Of a DNA stretch of 64,000 nt, positions 1-10,059 are shown one piece after another. This stretch comes from an uncultured Clostridia bacterium. GTDB taxonomy: Bacteria > Bacillota > Clostridia > TANB77 > CAG-508. A program made the translations under genes and the position numbers. Each line of letters starts with the position of its first letter. Position 1 is the first letter of the stretch. A model generated the notes under the pieces. It saw only the letters and a list, made by a program, of their open reading frames with translations. It was not told the origin of the DNA and made no database searches. Location: positions 85,904 through 149,903 of the forward strand of contig CAQUBD010000001.1 of the NCBI GenBank assembly GCA_948891265.1. Reading direction: 5' to 3'.

Positions 1-48
1 TGCGGACATACTAGTTTAACTAAGGAAGAATTGAAATTTAAACAATAA
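1..48 (+). CDS. 3' end of an upstream gene (partial)
   Basis: The first 15 codons read CGHTSLTKEELKFKQ and then stop at TAA (46-48). Only this tail is inside the window, so neither product nor full frame can be checked. The following 185 bases up to the surface-protein start are AT-rich and hold no gene; I see no clear terminator there. Confidence 0.35.
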   Translation, partial: CGHTSLTKEELKFKQ

Positions 49-233
49 TGTAACAAAAAAGAAATATAAATGTAAATCAATTTTAAAAAGTATAGAAAAA
101 TAGCATCCCTAAGCACATAGAAAGTATAGGAATTTAATGGAAAAATATCATATTGAAATAAATTTTTTAGTTACTTATAATATATATAGCTAATAGCGGA
201 CATAATTTTAAAGTTTTAATGGAGGGATAGCAT

Positions 234-3200
234 ATGAAGAAAACATTATTGGAAAAGTATAAAGAAAAAGAAGAAAAAATTATGTATTATCTTAAAAGTA
301 AATATTCAAGTGCAAAGATTGAAAGAATAGAGAGTATATCTAAAGTGATATGTGCTTTATTAGTTTTTGCTAATTTATGTACATTAATGGTAAATGCACA
401 GGTATTTGCTAATGATATAGAAAAGTCTATAAAGAATAGTGATACTATATTAGAAGTTATAGTAGATTCAGAAAGCACTAATAAAGAAGAAAATAAATCA
501 AATAATAAAAATGAAGAATCAAATACAACTACTAGTAAAGATGAGAGTGAAACTAAGAATGAGACGGGGGATAATAATGAGGCTGTAGTTTCAAATGAAG
601 TAGTAAATAATAATGAAGTTACAGCATCAAACGAAACAGTAACTAATGGTGTTGGTATTGCTTCAAATGAAGTAGTAGCTAGTAATGAGGTTATAGGAAC
701 AAATGAAGTAGTAGATAATAATATGGCTACAGAAAAAAATGAAGTAGCATCTAATAATGTAACTACAGATTCAAATGCAGCTATAGCTAGTAGTGGAAAT
801 ACAATCTCAAATAAACCACAAAATAATAATACGACAATTAAAAACAATGAAACAAGCAATACAACAAATAATGTAACAAATAATGCTGTAAATAAAGGAA
901 ATAGCCTAAATAAAGCTAAAGAAGAAAAAGAAACAAAGAAGGTAGACACAATAGATAATTTTTCTCAAGAGATTAGTGAATTAAATGAAAATGATATGTT
1001 AAATGAAGGAACAAAAAATATATATGCGACAAAAAGACTAATTGTTATATCAAAAACAGATACATTCAATAATTATGGAGCTGAAAATGTAGTAAACTTT
1101 GGTAATATATATGTATTACAATATAAAACAGAAGAAGAGACAAAAATAGCATATAGAACGTTAAAAATGACAAATACAATAGAATCTGTAGAAATTGATA
1201 CTGTAATGGAAACAGAAGAAAATGAAGCTTCAGCAGAACAAACACAAAAAACAGAAACAAATACAAAATTAAAAGAATATTTAGATACATTAAAATCTAT
1301 AAAACAAGTAAAAGTTGCTGTATTAGATACAGGAATTAATAAAGGGGTAGTAAATGCAAATAGAATTATAGACTTAGGAATTAATGCATCAACAACAGGA
1401 AAAGAAAACGCAATAGATGATGATAATGGACATGGAACAGAAATGGCACAAATAATACTTAATAGTACTAGTGAGTATGTAAAAGTAATGCCAATAAAAA
1501 TAGCAAATTCAAATGGTAAAGCAACAGTTTTAAATACATATTTAGGGATTAAGCAAGCAATTGAAAATAATGCAGATATAATAAATATTAGTATGAATGC
1601 ATATAAATCAGCAACTTCACAAATATTAGAAGAAGCAATAAATGAAGCAACAGAAAAAGGAATATCAGTTATTGTATCAGCAGGAAATAATAGTGTAAAT
1701 GTAAAAAATATAGTACCAAGTAATATAAAATCTGCAATAGTTGTAAGTGCTATTGAAAATAATGGTAACTTTGCATCTTATTCAAATTATGGTTCTACAA
1801 TTGATTATTGTACATATGGCACATATAATGGAAAAACAGGAACATCTTATGCAGCAGCTTCTATGTCAGGAATTTTTGCAGAAGTATTATCAAAAAATGC
1901 TAATATATCTGATGTAGAAAATTATGTGATTGATTTAGGTGATGAGGGTAGAGATAATTATTATGGAAAAGGATTTATAGGATTTAAATCTATAGAAACA
2001 GAAAATAATGAAGAAGAAAATAATACAGATGAAAACAATAAATCTATTTCAAAATTAAGTGATGGTAAATGGAAAGATTTATCTGATGAAGAAATAGATG
2101 AAGTTATAAGTAATACATCAGATTATGATATGGCTATGTTTATAAGAGAACTTAATAGTGATGAATTAGATGAATTGTTAAATAGAGATACAATGTTAAT
2201 AAGAATTCATAGATTACCTGAAATAGTATATGATACTTATTATGAGTATTTAAAAAAAGTAGATATTGAAACATTAAGACCACAAGCAAGAACAGTAACA
2301 CTAAGTGTTACCTTACAACATATATCTAGAAGTGGAACAAAAAATTCAACATTAAAATTTACTCTTGATGAAAACTATAAAATTATTAGTCCAAGCATAA
2401 ATGGTGGAGATTACGATTGGTTTTACCCAACAGGTGATAGAAGGCCAGAAGATCAAATACATGAAATATGGGTAAATAAAGGTGGTACAAGATATTTTCA
2501 AGCAAATGTTGATATATTAGATCATGTTGATGATCACTCAAAAGCTACAATATTAGAGAATAATGGACATACAGAAGGAAATTTTACAGATATAGAAAAT
2601 TCTTCAAAAACAAAAGATTGTACAAAAGATTATGGATATGTAGAAAATATTGGATTACATTTTTGTGTTGATGGACTAACATTACATGGAGAAGGTCATA
2701 CATATAAAGTAAAAACAGGTCCGAATAGTCAAAATGTTACTGATGCATCTGAATCATGTACAGTTGATGGATTTAGATCATTTACTTGCGCTGCTTGTAA
2801 TAAAAAGGTTAAGTTTGTAACTAAACCAGCACATGGACATGATATGAAAGAAAAGATTACGAAAAATAATACATGTACTGAAGATGGAACTAAAAATCAT
2901 TATTGTACTTATGGAGATGTTAACTATGATGAAACAATTCCTGCACATGGACATAATATAGTTGATACTGTAATAGTGAATCCAACGTGTATGACAGAAG
3001 GAAGTTATACACATGTATGTACATATGGAGATATTAATCAAACTTTACCATTGGCAAAAATACCTCACCTTTCTCCTGCAGATTATTCTTATAAAGATAA
3101 TAATTATCATACAAATGGAGAAAGATATAAAGATTGTGCGTATGGATGTGGAACTAGATTAGAAACTGCTTATTTGCTAAATATAACGAAATCAACTCCA

Positions 3201-6200
3201 GAAATAGCTTCAGTTACAGCTAGCGGTTATTTTGCTGCTGGCACTTGGGTCACAATAGGAGCTACACCAAATAGAGGATATTTCTTTAGAAAGTGGAATG
3301 CTAATGATGCAGAAACAAGCAATCCTTATGGATTTACAATGCCAGAATATGCAATTACTATGAGGGCTGATGGAGAACCATATAAATTAAATGTTAATAT
3401 TAATCTACAAGACTCAGAAACAAAAAATACAATTCGTGAAAGCGCAACATTTAAAGTATATGAATATAATAAAGATACAGGTCAATATGATAGATATGTT
3501 ATGAATTTAACACAAAGAGATAATTTTACATATGGAAATGATTCTTATTTAACATATTCAGAAATAAATAGAGGATTATTTAGAATAATAGAAGAAAGAG
3601 CACCATATGGATATTATGGAGATTGGACAGATGCAAGTAAAACAGCAAAAGTAGTAAGAGATATAGACATAGAAGCAATAATAAGAACAGGGGTATATGG
3701 AGAACAAAGAAATGTACCAGATAAAGGTACAATATATTTAACAATGACAAATAAAAGAACTAAAGCTAAAGTAGATGCAAATATTATAGACATAGAAACA
3801 AAAGCACAAGCACAAGGAGATGCAACACTAGAAGGAGCAGTATATGGAATATATGCAAAAAATAACATAGTTCACGCAGATGGAGTAAAAGGTGTATTAT
3901 ATAGACCAGATACTATTGTACAATCACAAACAATAGTAAATGGAAAATTAACATTTAGTGATTTGGAATTAGGGGAATATTATATAAAACAAATAACACC
4001 ATCAGTAGGATATACAAGGTCAGAGAGACTATACGATATGCCATTGCCATATGAAGGAGAAACAGTAGATATAGTTCAAAGAAATACAACATTAGAAGAC
4101 AAAGTTGATAAACAAGCATTCCAAATAATAAAAATTGGAAATGTTAGTGATTTAGATGAATTTGATACATTACAAGGAGCAGGATTTAAAATATACTTAA
4201 TCTCAAGCTTATCTAAAGTAAAAAGTGGACAAATTGTGCCAGATGTTAATGGAACATATAATTTAGATGACTTCAAAGATTATGATTTTAGCCAAGAACA
4301 AACAGCGTTAGACTATTCGAGAACATCTGCAGGAGAATATGTACCAGAGATATTTTCAGATGACAGTGGATATGTGTTAACACCAGAATTAGCATATGGA
4401 AAATATATAGTACGTGAAAGCACAGTGCCACCAGAAAGAGTAGAATTAAAACCATTTTTCGTAACTGTAAATAAAGATAGTAGAGAACCAATGAAGTTAA
4501 GAGTATTTAATGACGCTGAATTTACAGCAAAAATTAAGGTTGTAAAAAAAGATACAAGAACTGGAAATATTGTCTTAAAACCAAATGCCAAATATAGACT
4601 ATTAAATAAAGATACAAATGAATATGTAGAACAATGGATAACATATCCAGTTAAAGTATTATATGGAACAGCAGAAAATCCATATGCAACAAACGAAACT
4701 GGAACAATGCAAATACCAACAACTCTAAGAGTAGGAAACTACCAATTACAAGAAGTAGCAGCACCAGAAGGATATGTATTAACAGGGTATGAAGGAGTTG
4801 CAAATCAAGGAGTATATACAGCAGTTCCTAGAAGTTATATAGACTTTAGAATTACTAAAACAATGGTTGCAGAATTTGATGAAGATACAAAAGAGATGGT
4901 ATTAGAAGTTGAACAAAAAAATGATCAACAACTAGGAAGCATAACAGTAGACGTAACAGGAGAATTCTTAAGTGGATATACAAAAGAAGAAAGAGACAAT
5001 TACAAATTTGAATATGAAGTAAGACCAGTAGAAGGAGTAGAATATACACTATATGCAAAATATAATATATATTCACAAGACAATCAAAATAATATAGTAT
5101 ATAGCAAAGACCAAGCAATAACAACAGTAAGAACAAATGCACAAGGAAGAGTAATAATAGATAGCTTACCAATAGGAAATTACTATATAAAAGAAACAAA
5201 AGCAGCATATGGATTCGAAATAAACAGAAAAGTAACAGATATAGAAATTACATATGAAGGAGAACAAAAAGCAGTAGTATACAGGGAAACACAATATTCA
5301 GACAACAGACAAAAATTACAAGTACAATTAATAAATAAAGACGTAGAAACAGGAGAAATATTATCTAATGCAATATTTGGATTATTCACAAAAGAAAATA
5401 TTAATTATATAGACAAAAATGGAGTAAGTACAACAATACCAGCAAATGAAAAAATATATGAAATAACAACAGGAGAAGATGGAATAGCAAGATGGGACTT
5501 CCAAAATAATGTAGACTTACCATTAGGAAGATACTATATTAAACAAATATATGCACCATATGGATATATAACAAATGTTAATCTACCAGACATAAATGGA
5601 ATGTATAGAGGAGAAGACAAAGCAGTAGTAGAAATAAACATAGAATTCACGAATCAACAAAGTAAAACATTAATAACAAAACAAGATGAAGAAAGTAAAA
5701 ATGGACTAGCAACAGTAGAAATGAAGTTATTAAACTCAGAAAGAGAAGAAATGTATACATGGACAACAGATGAAACAGGAGCAAAACAAATAAACAAATT
5801 ACAAAGAGGAGAAACATACATATTACAAGAAATAAAACAAAGAGACAACTATGTAAAAGATATGATAGTAGACCCAAGTAATACAAACCAAGTAACAAAG
5901 GTAGAAGAAACAGAAGTAACATTTGTAGTAAATGATATATTAGACATCCAAAACATTAATATAGGAAACAAAGCAAAAGTTGGAAACATAAACATAATAA
6001 AAGAAGGAGAAGTATTAGTAGGTACAGAAAGAGACGAAAAAGAAAATATAAACTTCAAATATGAAAAGCAAAACATAGCAAACGCAGAATATGAAATAAT
6101 AGCAAAAGAAGACATAGTACACCCAGACGGACATATAGGAGTTATTGTAACAGCAGGAACAAAAGTAGCAGAAGGAATAACAACAAAAGAAGGAATACTA

Positions 6201-9200
6201 ATAACAAACATAGACTTAGAAATACAAGAAAGCCAAGCAGAAGAAATACAGAAAATGTTACAAAGAGGACTACCACTAGGAAAATACGAAATAAAAGAAA
6301 TAAAAGCACCAGAAGGATATTACTTAAATGAAGAAGAAAATAGAGATGAGATAGAATTAACAGAAGAAGAAAACAATAATGAAAAAATAACAAAAGAACT
6401 AAAATATGAAAACGAAAGACAAAAAGTAGAGATATCAGTAACAAACAAAGATTTAGAAACAGAAGAGCCAATACCAAATGCAGAATTTGGAATATATGCA
6501 AAAGAAGACATCACATATATAGACGAAACAGGAGAAGAAAAAACAATAAAAGCAGGCGAGTTGATTTATAAAGTAACAACAGATGAAAACGGAGTAGCAA
6601 AATGGAGTCCAACAGAAAATGTAGACTTACCATTAGGAAAATACTATATAAAACAAACAAATGCAGGAGAAGGCTACATTACAAACAATGAAGAAATAGA
6701 TATTAACGCAGAATATCAAGGACAAGAAAAAGAAAAAGTAGAAATAAAAGTAGAATTTACAAACCAACAAAGCAAAACAATAATAAAGAAACAAGACGAA
6801 GAGAGTAAAAAAGGACTAGCAAATGTAGAAATGAAATTGTTAAACTCAGAAGGACAAGAATTGTATTCATGGACAACAGATGAAACAGGAGAAAAACAAA
6901 TAAACAAACTACAAAGAGGAGAAACATATACTTTACAAGAAGTAAAATCAAGAGAAAATTATATAAAAGATATGATAATAGACCCAAGCAATACAAACAA
7001 TGTAACGAAAGTAGATGTATCAGAAGTAACATTTGTAGTAAATGATATAGTTGATATACAAAACATCCTAATAGAAAACAAAGTAAAAGTCGGAAATATG
7101 AGTATAACAAAAAGCGGAGATGTACTAATAGGAGCAGAAAGAAACGAAGAAGGAGATATAATCTTCAAATACGAAAAACAGAACTTAGCAGGAGCAAAAT
7201 ATGACATAATAGCAAAAGAAGACATAGTACATCCAGATGGACAAACAGGGGTTATTATAGCAGCAGGAACAAAAGTAGCAGAAGGAACAACAACAAAAGA
7301 AGGAGTACAAATAACAAAAATATATGACGAATTAATAGAAGTACAACCAGAAGAAGTACAAAAAATGCTACAAAGAGGACTACCAGTAGGAAAATACGAA
7401 ATAAAAGAAACAAAAGCACCAGAAGGATATTGGTTAAATCCAGAAGAAAATACAAAAGAAATAGAAATAAAAGAAGAAGAGGGAAAAGAAGACGAAATAA
7501 TTACTGCAGACGTAGTATTTGAAAATGCAAGACAAAAAATAGAAACAGAAAAACCAGATCCAACCCCACCAAATCCACCAGTAGATCCAGACGACCCAGA
7601 TAATCCAAAACCACCAGTAGATCCAGATGACCCAGACAATCCAAAACCACCAGTAGACCCAGATGATCCAGATAATCCAAAACCACCAGTAGACCCAGAT
7701 GATCCAGATAATCCACCAGTAGACCCAGATGACCCAAATAACCCAGATGATCCAGATGGTATAAAGGAAAAAGCAGGAATCTATAAAATTGATGAAGAAA
7801 CAAGAGAAAGAATAAAAGGAACTGAAATAGGAGTTTATACACTAGAAGATATAACAGAAAATGGAATACTAATATTACCAAAAGATACATTAGTATGTAA
7901 AGGAATAACAGACGAAGAAGGAAGAATAAAACTAAAAGAAGGATTACCACTAGGAAAATATTATGCACAAGAAATAAAAGCAACACCAGGATATGAATAT
8001 AAAGAAGACAAAAAAGAAGTTTCTTATGTAAAAATTGATGAAAATCAATCACATGCAACAATGTATGTAAAGATGGAAAACAGAAAAACAAAAGTAAATA
8101 TAATCAATACAGACATAAACAAAGAACCATTAGAAGGAACAAAAATACAAATACAAGACTCAAAAGGAAATGTAATAGACGAATGGGTAACAACAAAAGA
8201 AAAGCATGTTATAAGAGGACTAGAAGCAGATAAAATATATAAAATAGTGGTAAAAGAACCAACATCAGGATATACAACACCAAAAGAAGTAAACTTTACG
8301 TTAGATAAATATGGAAAACTAATAGTAGAAGAAAGTAATAAATATGACGAAGACACAGTACTGGTAAAAAATGAAAAGACAAAAATAACAATAAAAGTCG
8401 TAGATGAAGAAACTGGAGAAGAGTTAGAGGATGTACACATAAAGATAATAGACAAAGAAACAGGAGAAGTAGTTTACGAAGGAGATGTAGATGACGGAGA
8501 GGTAATAGAAGGATTACCAATAGGAGACTACGAAGTTATACAAGAAACAGATGAAGAAGGATATGTAACAACAAAAACACCAATAACAATAGAAGACAAA
8601 GAAGAAATACAAGAAAAAGAACTAAAACAAAAAATAACCAAACTATTTATAAGTATAAAGGACGAAGAAAATAAAGATATAGAAGCCATCAAAATAGAAA
8701 TAAAAGATATTAAAACAGGAGAAACAAAAGGAAATACAGACCCAGAAGGAAAAGAAATATTAAAAATAGAAAAAGTAGAAGGCGGATATATAATAAAGAG
8801 ACTAAAAGTAGATGAGTATGATATTGAAGTTACATTACCAGAAGGATATAAGCAAATAGAAAAACAAAAGATAAAAATAGAAGACACAGAAGAACTACAA
8901 AAAGTAGAACTTGTAACAAGAAAACTTATATTAGATATGAAAGTAGAGAAATACTTAAATAAAATTACTATTGACGGAAAAGAACAAAATATAAATAAAG
9001 ACAACATAAACAAAATAGAAATACATAGAAAATATATAAATAAAGCAAAAATAACATTAGGATATGTTATAAAAGTAAGCAACGTTGGAGAAATGGCAGG
9101 AAAAATAGACAAAATAATAGATGAGATACCACAAGGAATGACATTCATCAAAGATAAGAGTGACAGCAAATGGGAAGAAGAAGGAAGAAACTTAGTAATA

Positions 9201-9509
9201 AGAGAATATTCAAATAAAGAATTAGGCGTAGGAGAAAGCAAAGAGTATATAGTGACATTAAAATGGAATAATGGAATAGGAAACTTTGGAACAAAGATAA
9301 ATATAGCAAAAATAGAAGGAGTAAATAATAAGTTAAACTATTCAGAACAACTAGATGGAAATGACTCTAAGGCAGAAGTATTATTCTCAGTAGCAACAGG
9401 AGACAATATAGGAATAATAATAGAAATTGCAAATTTGGTATTAATATGTATAGCAATAATAGGAGTTTTGGTAATGATAGAAATCAAGATTCTTGAAAGG
9501 AAAAAATAG
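234..9509 (+). CDS. giant cell-surface protein: subtilase domain, Cna-B repeats, proline-rich stalk, C-terminal membrane anchor
   Basis: 3091 residues, with ATG preceded by GGAGGG. Seen in order: a long basic N-terminus with a signal-like hydrophobic stretch (about 38-60); an Asn/Glu-rich linker with SNEVV-like repeats (to about 230); a propeptide-like segment; a subtilisin-type domain with D365 (VLDTGIN), H400 (GHGTEM), N485 (SAGNN) and S538 (GTSYAAA); Cys/His repeats (about 860-980); an InlB-B/Flg_new-like unit ending FTMPEYAITM; then many SpaA/Cna-B modules (about 1060-2440), including a 370-residue tandem repeat; a PVDPDDPDNPKP stretch (about 2441-2509); more Cna-B modules; a DUF11-like domain; and VATGDN, a hydrophobic helix and ERKK at the end. 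That end resembles a degenerate sortase signal. Likely role (inference): wall-anchored adhesin or fibre. With all catalytic residues present, the protease may process itself, neighbours or host proteins. No sortase gene lies in the window. Confidence 0.85.
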   Translation: MKKTLLEKYKEKEEKIMYYLKSKYSSAKIERIESISKVICALLVFANLCTLMVNAQVFANDIEKSIKNSDTILEVIVDSESTNKEENKSNNKNEESNTTTSKDESETKNETGDNNEAVVSNEVVNNNEVTASNETVTNGVGIASNEVVASNEVIGTNEVVDNNMATEKNEVASNNVTTDSNAAIASSGNTISNKPQNNNTTIKNNETSNTTNNVTNNAVNKGNSLNKAKEEKETKKVDTIDNFSQEISELNENDMLNEGTKNIYATKRLIVISKTDTFNNYGAENVVNFGNIYVLQYKTEEETKIAYRTLKMTNTIESVEIDTVMETEENEASAEQTQKTETNTKLKEYLDTLKSIKQVKVAVLDTGINKGVVNANRIIDLGINASTTGKENAIDDDNGHGTEMAQIILNSTSEYVKVMPIKIANSNGKATVLNTYLGIKQAIENNADIINISMNAYKSATSQILEEAINEATEKGISVIVSAGNNSVNVKNIVPSNIKSAIVVSAIENNGNFASYSNYGSTIDYCTYGTYNGKTGTSYAAASMSGIFAEVLSKNANISDVENYVIDLGDEGRDNYYGKGFIGFKSIETENNEEENNTDENNKSISKLSDGKWKDLSDEEIDEVISNTSDYDMAMFIRELNSDELDELLNRDTMLIRIHRLPEIVYDTYYEYLKKVDIETLRPQARTVTLSVTLQHISRSGTKNSTLKFTLDENYKIISPSINGGDYDWFYPTGDRRPEDQIHEIWVNKGGTRYFQANVDILDHVDDHSKATILENNGHTEGNFTDIENSSKTKDCTKDYGYVENIGLHFCVDGLTLHGEGHTYKVKTGPNSQNVTDASESCTVDGFRSFTCAACNKKVKFVTKPAHGHDMKEKITKNNTCTEDGTKNHYCTYGDVNYDETIPAHGHNIVDTVIVNPTCMTEGSYTHVCTYGDINQTLPLAKIPHLSPADYSYKDNNYHTNGERYKDCAYGCGTRLETAYLLNITKSTPEIASVTASGYFAAGTWVTIGATPNRGYFFRKWNANDAETSNPYGFTMPEYAITMRADGEPYKLNVNINLQDSETKNTIRESATFKVYEYNKDTGQYDRYVMNLTQRDNFTYGNDSYLTYSEINRGLFRIIEERAPYGYYGDWTDASKTAKVVRDIDIEAIIRTGVYGEQRNVPDKGTIYLTMTNKRTKAKVDANIIDIETKAQAQGDATLEGAVYGIYAKNNIVHADGVKGVLYRPDTIVQSQTIVNGKLTFSDLELGEYYIKQITPSVGYTRSERLYDMPLPYEGETVDIVQRNTTLEDKVDKQAFQIIKIGNVSDLDEFDTLQGAGFKIYLISSLSKVKSGQIVPDVNGTYNLDDFKDYDFSQEQTALDYSRTSAGEYVPEIFSDDSGYVLTPELAYGKYIVRESTVPPERVELKPFFVTVNKDSREPMKLRVFNDAEFTAKIKVVKKDTRTGNIVLKPNAKYRLLNKDTNEYVEQWITYPVKVLYGTAENPYATNETGTMQIPTTLRVGNYQLQEVAAPEGYVLTGYEGVANQGVYTAVPRSYIDFRITKTMVAEFDEDTKEMVLEVEQKNDQQLGSITVDVTGEFLSGYTKEERDNYKFEYEVRPVEGVEYTLYAKYNIYSQDNQNNIVYSKDQAITTVRTNAQGRVIIDSLPIGNYYIKETKAAYGFEINRKVTDIEITYEGEQKAVVYRETQYSDNRQKLQVQLINKDVETGEILSNAIFGLFTKENINYIDKNGVSTTIPANEKIYEITTGEDGIARWDFQNNVDLPLGRYYIKQIYAPYGYITNVNLPDINGMYRGEDKAVVEINIEFTNQQSKTLITKQDEESKNGLATVEMKLLNSEREEMYTWTTDETGAKQINKLQRGETYILQEIKQRDNYVKDMIVDPSNTNQVTKVEETEVTFVVNDILDIQNINIGNKAKVGNINIIKEGEVLVGTERDEKENINFKYEKQNIANAEYEIIAKEDIVHPDGHIGVIVTAGTKVAEGITTKEGILITNIDLEIQESQAEEIQKMLQRGLPLGKYEIKEIKAPEGYYLNEEENRDEIELTEEENNNEKITKELKYENERQKVEISVTNKDLETEEPIPNAEFGIYAKEDITYIDETGEEKTIKAGELIYKVTTDENGVAKWSPTENVDLPLGKYYIKQTNAGEGYITNNEEIDINAEYQGQEKEKVEIKVEFTNQQSKTIIKKQDEESKKGLANVEMKLLNSEGQELYSWTTDETGEKQINKLQRGETYTLQEVKSRENYIKDMIIDPSNTNNVTKVDVSEVTFVVNDIVDIQNILIENKVKVGNMSITKSGDVLIGAERNEEGDIIFKYEKQNLAGAKYDIIAKEDIVHPDGQTGVIIAAGTKVAEGTTTKEGVQITKIYDELIEVQPEEVQKMLQRGLPVGKYEIKETKAPEGYWLNPEENTKEIEIKEEEGKEDEIITADVVFENARQKIETEKPDPTPPNPPVDPDDPDNPKPPVDPDDPDNPKPPVDPDDPDNPKPPVDPDDPDNPPVDPDDPNNPDDPDGIKEKAGIYKIDEETRERIKGTEIGVYTLEDITENGILILPKDTLVCKGITDEEGRIKLKEGLPLGKYYAQEIKATPGYEYKEDKKEVSYVKIDENQSHATMYVKMENRKTKVNIINTDINKEPLEGTKIQIQDSKGNVIDEWVTTKEKHVIRGLEADKIYKIVVKEPTSGYTTPKEVNFTLDKYGKLIVEESNKYDEDTVLVKNEKTKITIKVVDEETGEELEDVHIKIIDKETGEVVYEGDVDDGEVIEGLPIGDYEVIQETDEEGYVTTKTPITIEDKEEIQEKELKQKITKLFISIKDEENKDIEAIKIEIKDIKTGETKGNTDPEGKEILKIEKVEGGYIIKRLKVDEYDIEVTLPEGYKQIEKQKIKIEDTEELQKVELVTRKLILDMKVEKYLNKITIDGKEQNINKDNINKIEIHRKYINKAKITLGYVIKVSNVGEMAGKIDKIIDEIPQGMTFIKDKSDSKWEEEGRNLVIREYSNKELGVGESKEYIVTLKWNNGIGNFGTKINIAKIEGVNNKLNYSEQLDGNDSKAEVLFSVATGDNIGIIIEIANLVLICIAIIGVLVMIEIKILERKK
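5652..7550 (+). repeat. 370-residue tandem repeat inside the surface protein (1110-bp period)
   Basis: The segment beginning NQQSKT at residue 1807 recurs at residue 2177 with about 75-80% identity judged by eye: QDEESK, KLQRGETY, DPSNTN, VVNDI and KEDIVHPDG blocks appear in the same order. The second copy runs into the proline-rich stretch. It probably arose by unequal crossing-over and lengthens the stalk. Confidence 0.85.
7555..7760 (+). repeat. proline/aspartate-rich short tandem repeat in the surface protein
   Basis: Repeating unit PPVDPDDPDNPK, about four full copies plus degenerate ones. Such stretches act as stiff wall-spanning spacers in Gram-positive surface proteins. The copies are nearly identical in DNA, so copy number may vary between strains. 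Confidence 0.85.
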
Positions 9510-9521
9510 AAGTATAAGTAT

Positions 9522-9547
9522 AAAAAGCAGCAATTGCTGCTTTTTTA
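9522..9547 (+). terminator. terminator after the surface-protein gene
   Basis: AAAAAGCAGC-AATT-GCTGCTTTTTT hairpin with T-run, 12 bases downstream of the stop codon. Confidence 0.85.
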
Positions 9548-9551
9548 AAGT

Positions 9552-9630
9552 TTTATGCATAAATGTTTAATTGCGTTTTCTATAAACTTTCTTAGAGACT
9601 TTTTCACTCAGACTAAATCTCTATATATTT
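9552..9630. repeat. fragments of two dispersed repeat families
   Basis: 9552-9591 matches the centre and right half of the palindromic element at 47639-47700 (TTATGCATAAATGTTTAATT, then TCTATAAACTTTC). 9601-9630 is the reverse complement of a segment (AGAGATTTAGNCTGAGTGAAA) next to the composite elements at 44571-44873 and 32788-32955. Confidence 0.6.
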
Positions 9631-9664
9631 ATATAAAAAAATAAAACTTTAAATAGCGAAACTA

Positions 9665-9694
9665 TTGACTTTAATAGGTAAAATGTGGTATCAT
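9665..9694 (+). promoter_or_regulatory. promoter for rpoB-rpoC
   Basis: TTGACT (9665-9670), 18-base spacer, TATCAT (9689-9694). Predicted transcription starts near 9701, giving an rpoB leader of about 360 nt (9701-10059). I cannot match that leader to a known riboregulator. It contains no gene. Confidence 0.6.
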
Positions 9695-10059
9695 ATAAAA
9701 TGAACCATTACAGTTTTTTTCAAAAAGTACAAATTGATAATTAAATTATTAATTTGTATACTTAGGTTGTGAAAAGTAAACCTATAACAATCTAAGAAAT
9801 TCAAAAGAAATATTCAAGATACAATGTTTTAAATTTAGAAAAAGAGGAATTAAGTATAGTAAAATTATAATTAGTTAAGTTCGAAAAGCAGACGAGTTTG
9901 GTTAATTAGTAAAAGTAATTATATTCTAAGAAGGACTTTTTCTAAAATCAATATATAAATACAAGCCTAAAAATTGTATAATTAATTTCTATGTCAAGTG
10001 TTTACACACTTTCTTAGAATTTAAACATCTGCTTCAATTATTTATAAGGAGTGATTTTT

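Noticed and set aside
7555..7760. Regular direct repeats that could suggest a CRISPR array
   Set aside because: The unit is an in-frame PVDPDDPDNPK protein repeat without unique spacers; no cas genes are present.
287..9241. Many long minus-strand frames opposite the surface-protein gene, rich in Leu, Phe and Ser
   Set aside because: They are antisense shadows of a very A-rich, T-poor coding strand; none has a ribosome site or a recognisable protein.
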